This document shows, piece by piece, positions 5,129 through 7,016 of a stretch of DNA of 7,016 nt (positions are counted from its first letter, which is position 1; each line of letters begins with the position of its first letter). Made by a program: the position numbers and the translations under genes. Source of the stretch: Chloroflexota bacterium (GTDB lineage Bacteria; Chloroflexota; Anaerolineae; Aggregatilineales; UBA3940). The DNA lies in NCBI GenBank assembly GCA_011051745.1, contig DRKO01000034.1, positions 1-7,016 on the forward strand, in the 5' to 3' direction. Below the pieces are notes generated by a model. That model ran no database searches, was not told the origin of the DNA, and saw only the letters and a list, made by a program, of their open reading frames with translations.

Positions 5129-7016
5129 TTACTCTTCGTACGTCTCGACCACTTCGCCCTCGACGATGGGAGCGGCGGCCTGGAAGGTCAGGCCCTGGCC
5201 GTCCTCGCGGACATCCACGATGATGTGGTCGCCTTCCTGCACGACGCCGTCCAGCAGGGCCAGCGCAAGCTGATCCACCAGCTCATGCTGGATGGCCCGC
5301 TTCAACGGACGCGCACCGTACACCGGATCGTAGCCAACCTCGGCCAGATACTCGCGCGCGGCCTCGGTCAGTTCGATGGTCAGGTTGCGATCCGCCAGGA
5401 TGCCCCTCAGGCGGTCGATCTGGATATCCACAATGCGCTTGAGGTCCTCCTTCGTCAGGTTGCGGAAGATGATGATCTCATCCAGCCGGTTCAGGAACTC
5501 CGGGCGGAAGTGTCGATCCAGCTCCCGCATAACCAGATCGCGGGCCGCTTCGGCGCCCATCTCCTTGATGTACTCGCTGCCGATGTTGCTGGTCATGATG
5601 ATGATCGTGTTTCGGAAGTTGACCGTGCGGCCATGCCCATCGGTCAGGCGACCCTCGTCGAGCACCTGCAAAAGGGTGTTAAACACCTCTGGATGGGCCT
5701 TCTCGATCTCATCAAAGAGCACGACCGAGTAGGGCCGACGCCGGACGGCTTCGGTCAACTGACCGCCTTCCTCGTAGCCCACGTAGCCGGGCGGCGCGCC
5801 GATCAGGCGGCTGACGGTGTGGCGCTCCTGATACTCGCTCATGTCAATGCGGATCATGGCGTTCTCATCGTCGAACAGGAACTCCGCCAGAGCACGCGCC
5901 AGTTCCGTCTTGCCCACGCCGGTCGGGCCGAGGAACAGGAACGAGCCGATCGGTCGGTTCGGGTCCTGCAGGCCGGTTCGGGCGCGGCGCACCGCGTTGC
6001 TCACCGCACGGATGGCCTCATCCTGACCGACCACGCGGGTGTGCAACCGCTCTTCCATGCGGCGCAGCTTCTCCATCTCGCCTTCAAGCAGGCGGCTGAC
6101 CGGAATACCCGTCCAGTTGCTGACGACCTCCGCGATCTCCTCGGCGTCCACTTCCTCTTTGAGCATTGCGCCGTCCGCCTGAATCTCGGCCAGCCGGGCT
6201 TCCTGCTCGGCCAGCTGCTGCTCCAGTTCGCGGAGCGTGCCGTAACGCAGGCGGGCCGCCGTCTCCAGATCGGCCTGCCGCTCGGCCTGCTCGATCTGGA
6301 TGCGTGTATCCTCGATCTTCTGTTTGATCTCACGAATGGCCGTGATGACCTCTTTCTCACGCTGCCAGCGGGCGCGGAGCGCGTTCGCCTCCTCGCGCAG
6401 GTTTGCCAGCTCCTCCTCGATCCTCTTGAGCCGCTCCTTGCTGGCCTTGTCGCGCTCCTTCTTGAGCGCCTCGCGCTCGATCTCGAGCTGCATGATCTCG
6501 CGCTCGACCTCGTCCAGCTCGGCGGGCTTGCTGTCAATCTGCATCCGGAGCCGCGCGGCGGCCTCGTCAATCAGATCGATTGCCTTATCGGGCAACCGCC
6601 GATCCGGGATGTAACGGTACGAGAGCGTCGCGGCTGCGATCACCGCCGAGTCCTGGATGCGCACACCGTGATGAACTTCGTAGCGTTCCTTCAGCCCGCG
6701 CAGGATGCTGATTGTCTCCTCGACGCTCGGCTCATCCACAAAGACGGGCTGGAAGCGCCGCTCAAGGGCCGGGTCTTTCTCAATGTACTTGCGGTACTCG
6801 TCCAGCGTGGTCGCGCCGATGGCGTGCAATTCGCCACGCGCCAGCATGGGCTTGAGCATGTTCCCGGCATCCATCGCGCCCTCGGCCTTGCCCGCGCCGA
6901 CGACGGTATGCAACTCGTCAATGAAGAGGATGATCTCGCCCTGCGAGTCGGCCACTTCCTTCAGGACGGCCTTCAGGCGCTCCTCGAATTCACCGCGATA
7001 CTTCGCGCCGGCGATC
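5129..7016 (-). CDS. clpB: ATP-dependent protein disaggregase ClpB (5' end outside window)
   Basis: ClpB is a hexameric AAA+ chaperone that works with DnaK/DnaJ/GrpE to thread aggregated proteins through its pore. The visible 628 residues, of about 860 in the family, run to a TAA at 5129-5131. The frame stays open to the window edge, so the gene is cut; the GTG at 6955 is internal. Numbering from the edge: pore-loop KYRG (5-8), Walker B of NBD1 ILFIDE (29-34), arginine-finger region ERRF (85-88) and a coiled-coil middle domain (about 161-285). NBD2 has Walker A GPTGVGKT (363-370), pore loop GYVGYEEGG (410-418), Walker B VVLFDEIEKAH (431-441), sensor 1 MTSN and sensor 2 GARPLKR (567-573). The full-length middle domain separates ClpB from ClpA, and the C-terminus lacks the ClpP-binding loop of ClpA. 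The N-domain and first Walker A lie outside. No CIRCE or sigma-32-type site can be assessed here. Confidence 0.96.
   Translation of the reverse strand, partial: IAGAKYRGEFEERLKAVLKEVADSQGEIILFIDELHTVVGAGKAEGAMDAGNMLKPMLARGELHAIGATTLDEYRKYIEKDPALERRFQPVFVDEPSVEETISILRGLKERYEVHHGVRIQDSAVIAAATLSYRYIPDRRLPDKAIDLIDEAAARLRMQIDSKPAELDEVEREIMQLEIEREALKKERDKASKERLKRIEEELANLREEANALRARWQREKEVITAIREIKQKIEDTRIQIEQAERQADLETAARLRYGTLRELEQQLAEQEARLAEIQADGAMLKEEVDAEEIAEVVSNWTGIPVSRLLEGEMEKLRRMEERLHTRVVGQDEAIRAVSNAVRRARTGLQDPNRPIGSFLFLGPTGVGKTELARALAEFLFDDENAMIRIDMSEYQERHTVSRLIGAPPGYVGYEEGGQLTEAVRRRPYSVVLFDEIEKAHPEVFNTLLQVLDEGRLTDGHGRTVNFRNTIIIMTSNIGSEYIKEMGAEAARDLVMRELDRHFRPEFLNRLDEIIIFRNLTKEDLKRIVDIQIDRLRGILADRNLTIELTEAAREYLAEVGYDPVYGARPLKRAIQHELVDQLALALLDGVVQEGDHIIVDVREDGQGLTFQAAAPIVEGEVVETYEE

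Noticed and set aside
6001..6570. A 189-codon Arg/Ser-rich frame on the minus strand inside clpB
   Set aside because: It is a shifted-frame shadow of the clpB middle-domain coding sequence. Its low-complexity Arg/Ser composition is typical of out-of-frame translation.

Overview
This is an ordinary, GC-rich bacterial chromosome segment. It carries a tRNA gene, four complete protein genes and one protein gene cut by the right edge. The proteins read most like those of Chloroflexota, perhaps the Anaerolineae side. That placement is an inference from resemblance in RsgA, the lipoyl-domain E2 and ClpB, not a marker-gene result. I found no insertion sequence, phage gene, CRISPR array or other sign of recent transfer.

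Left end (1-1239): tRNA-Val (anticodon GAC) lies on the minus strand behind a near-consensus promoter (TTGACG, 17 bp, TATAAT). Divergent from it is rsgA, the circularly permuted GTPase of 30S subunit maturation, with its own TTGACA-type promoter. The two promoters flank a perfect 10-bp inverted repeat. Two translation-related genes therefore share one compact divergent control region of about 180 bp.

Middle (1240-5096): a 399-bp gap separates rsgA from a three-gene operon. The gap holds an AT-rich island with an extended -10 promoter (TGCTATAAT), then a transcribed leader of roughly 270 nt with several inverted repeats and a possible 14-codon leader ORF. The operon encodes E1 alpha, E1 beta and E2 of a 2-oxo acid dehydrogenase complex, with tight spacing and good Shine-Dalgarno sequences. 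E1 alpha and E1 beta look like the branched-chain type. The E2 catalytic domain is less clear, so the substrate is not settled. The complex would convert a 2-oxo acid, CoA and NAD+ to acyl-CoA, CO2 and NADH. Its E3 (dihydrolipoamide dehydrogenase) is not encoded here. A strong intrinsic terminator closes the operon.

Right end (5129-7016): clpB, the protein disaggregase, is on the minus strand and converges on the operon. Its N-terminal domain and first Walker A motif lie outside the window.

I did not find a new biological system. The least explained pieces are the perfect palindrome between the divergent promoters and the long structured leader of the dehydrogenase operon.
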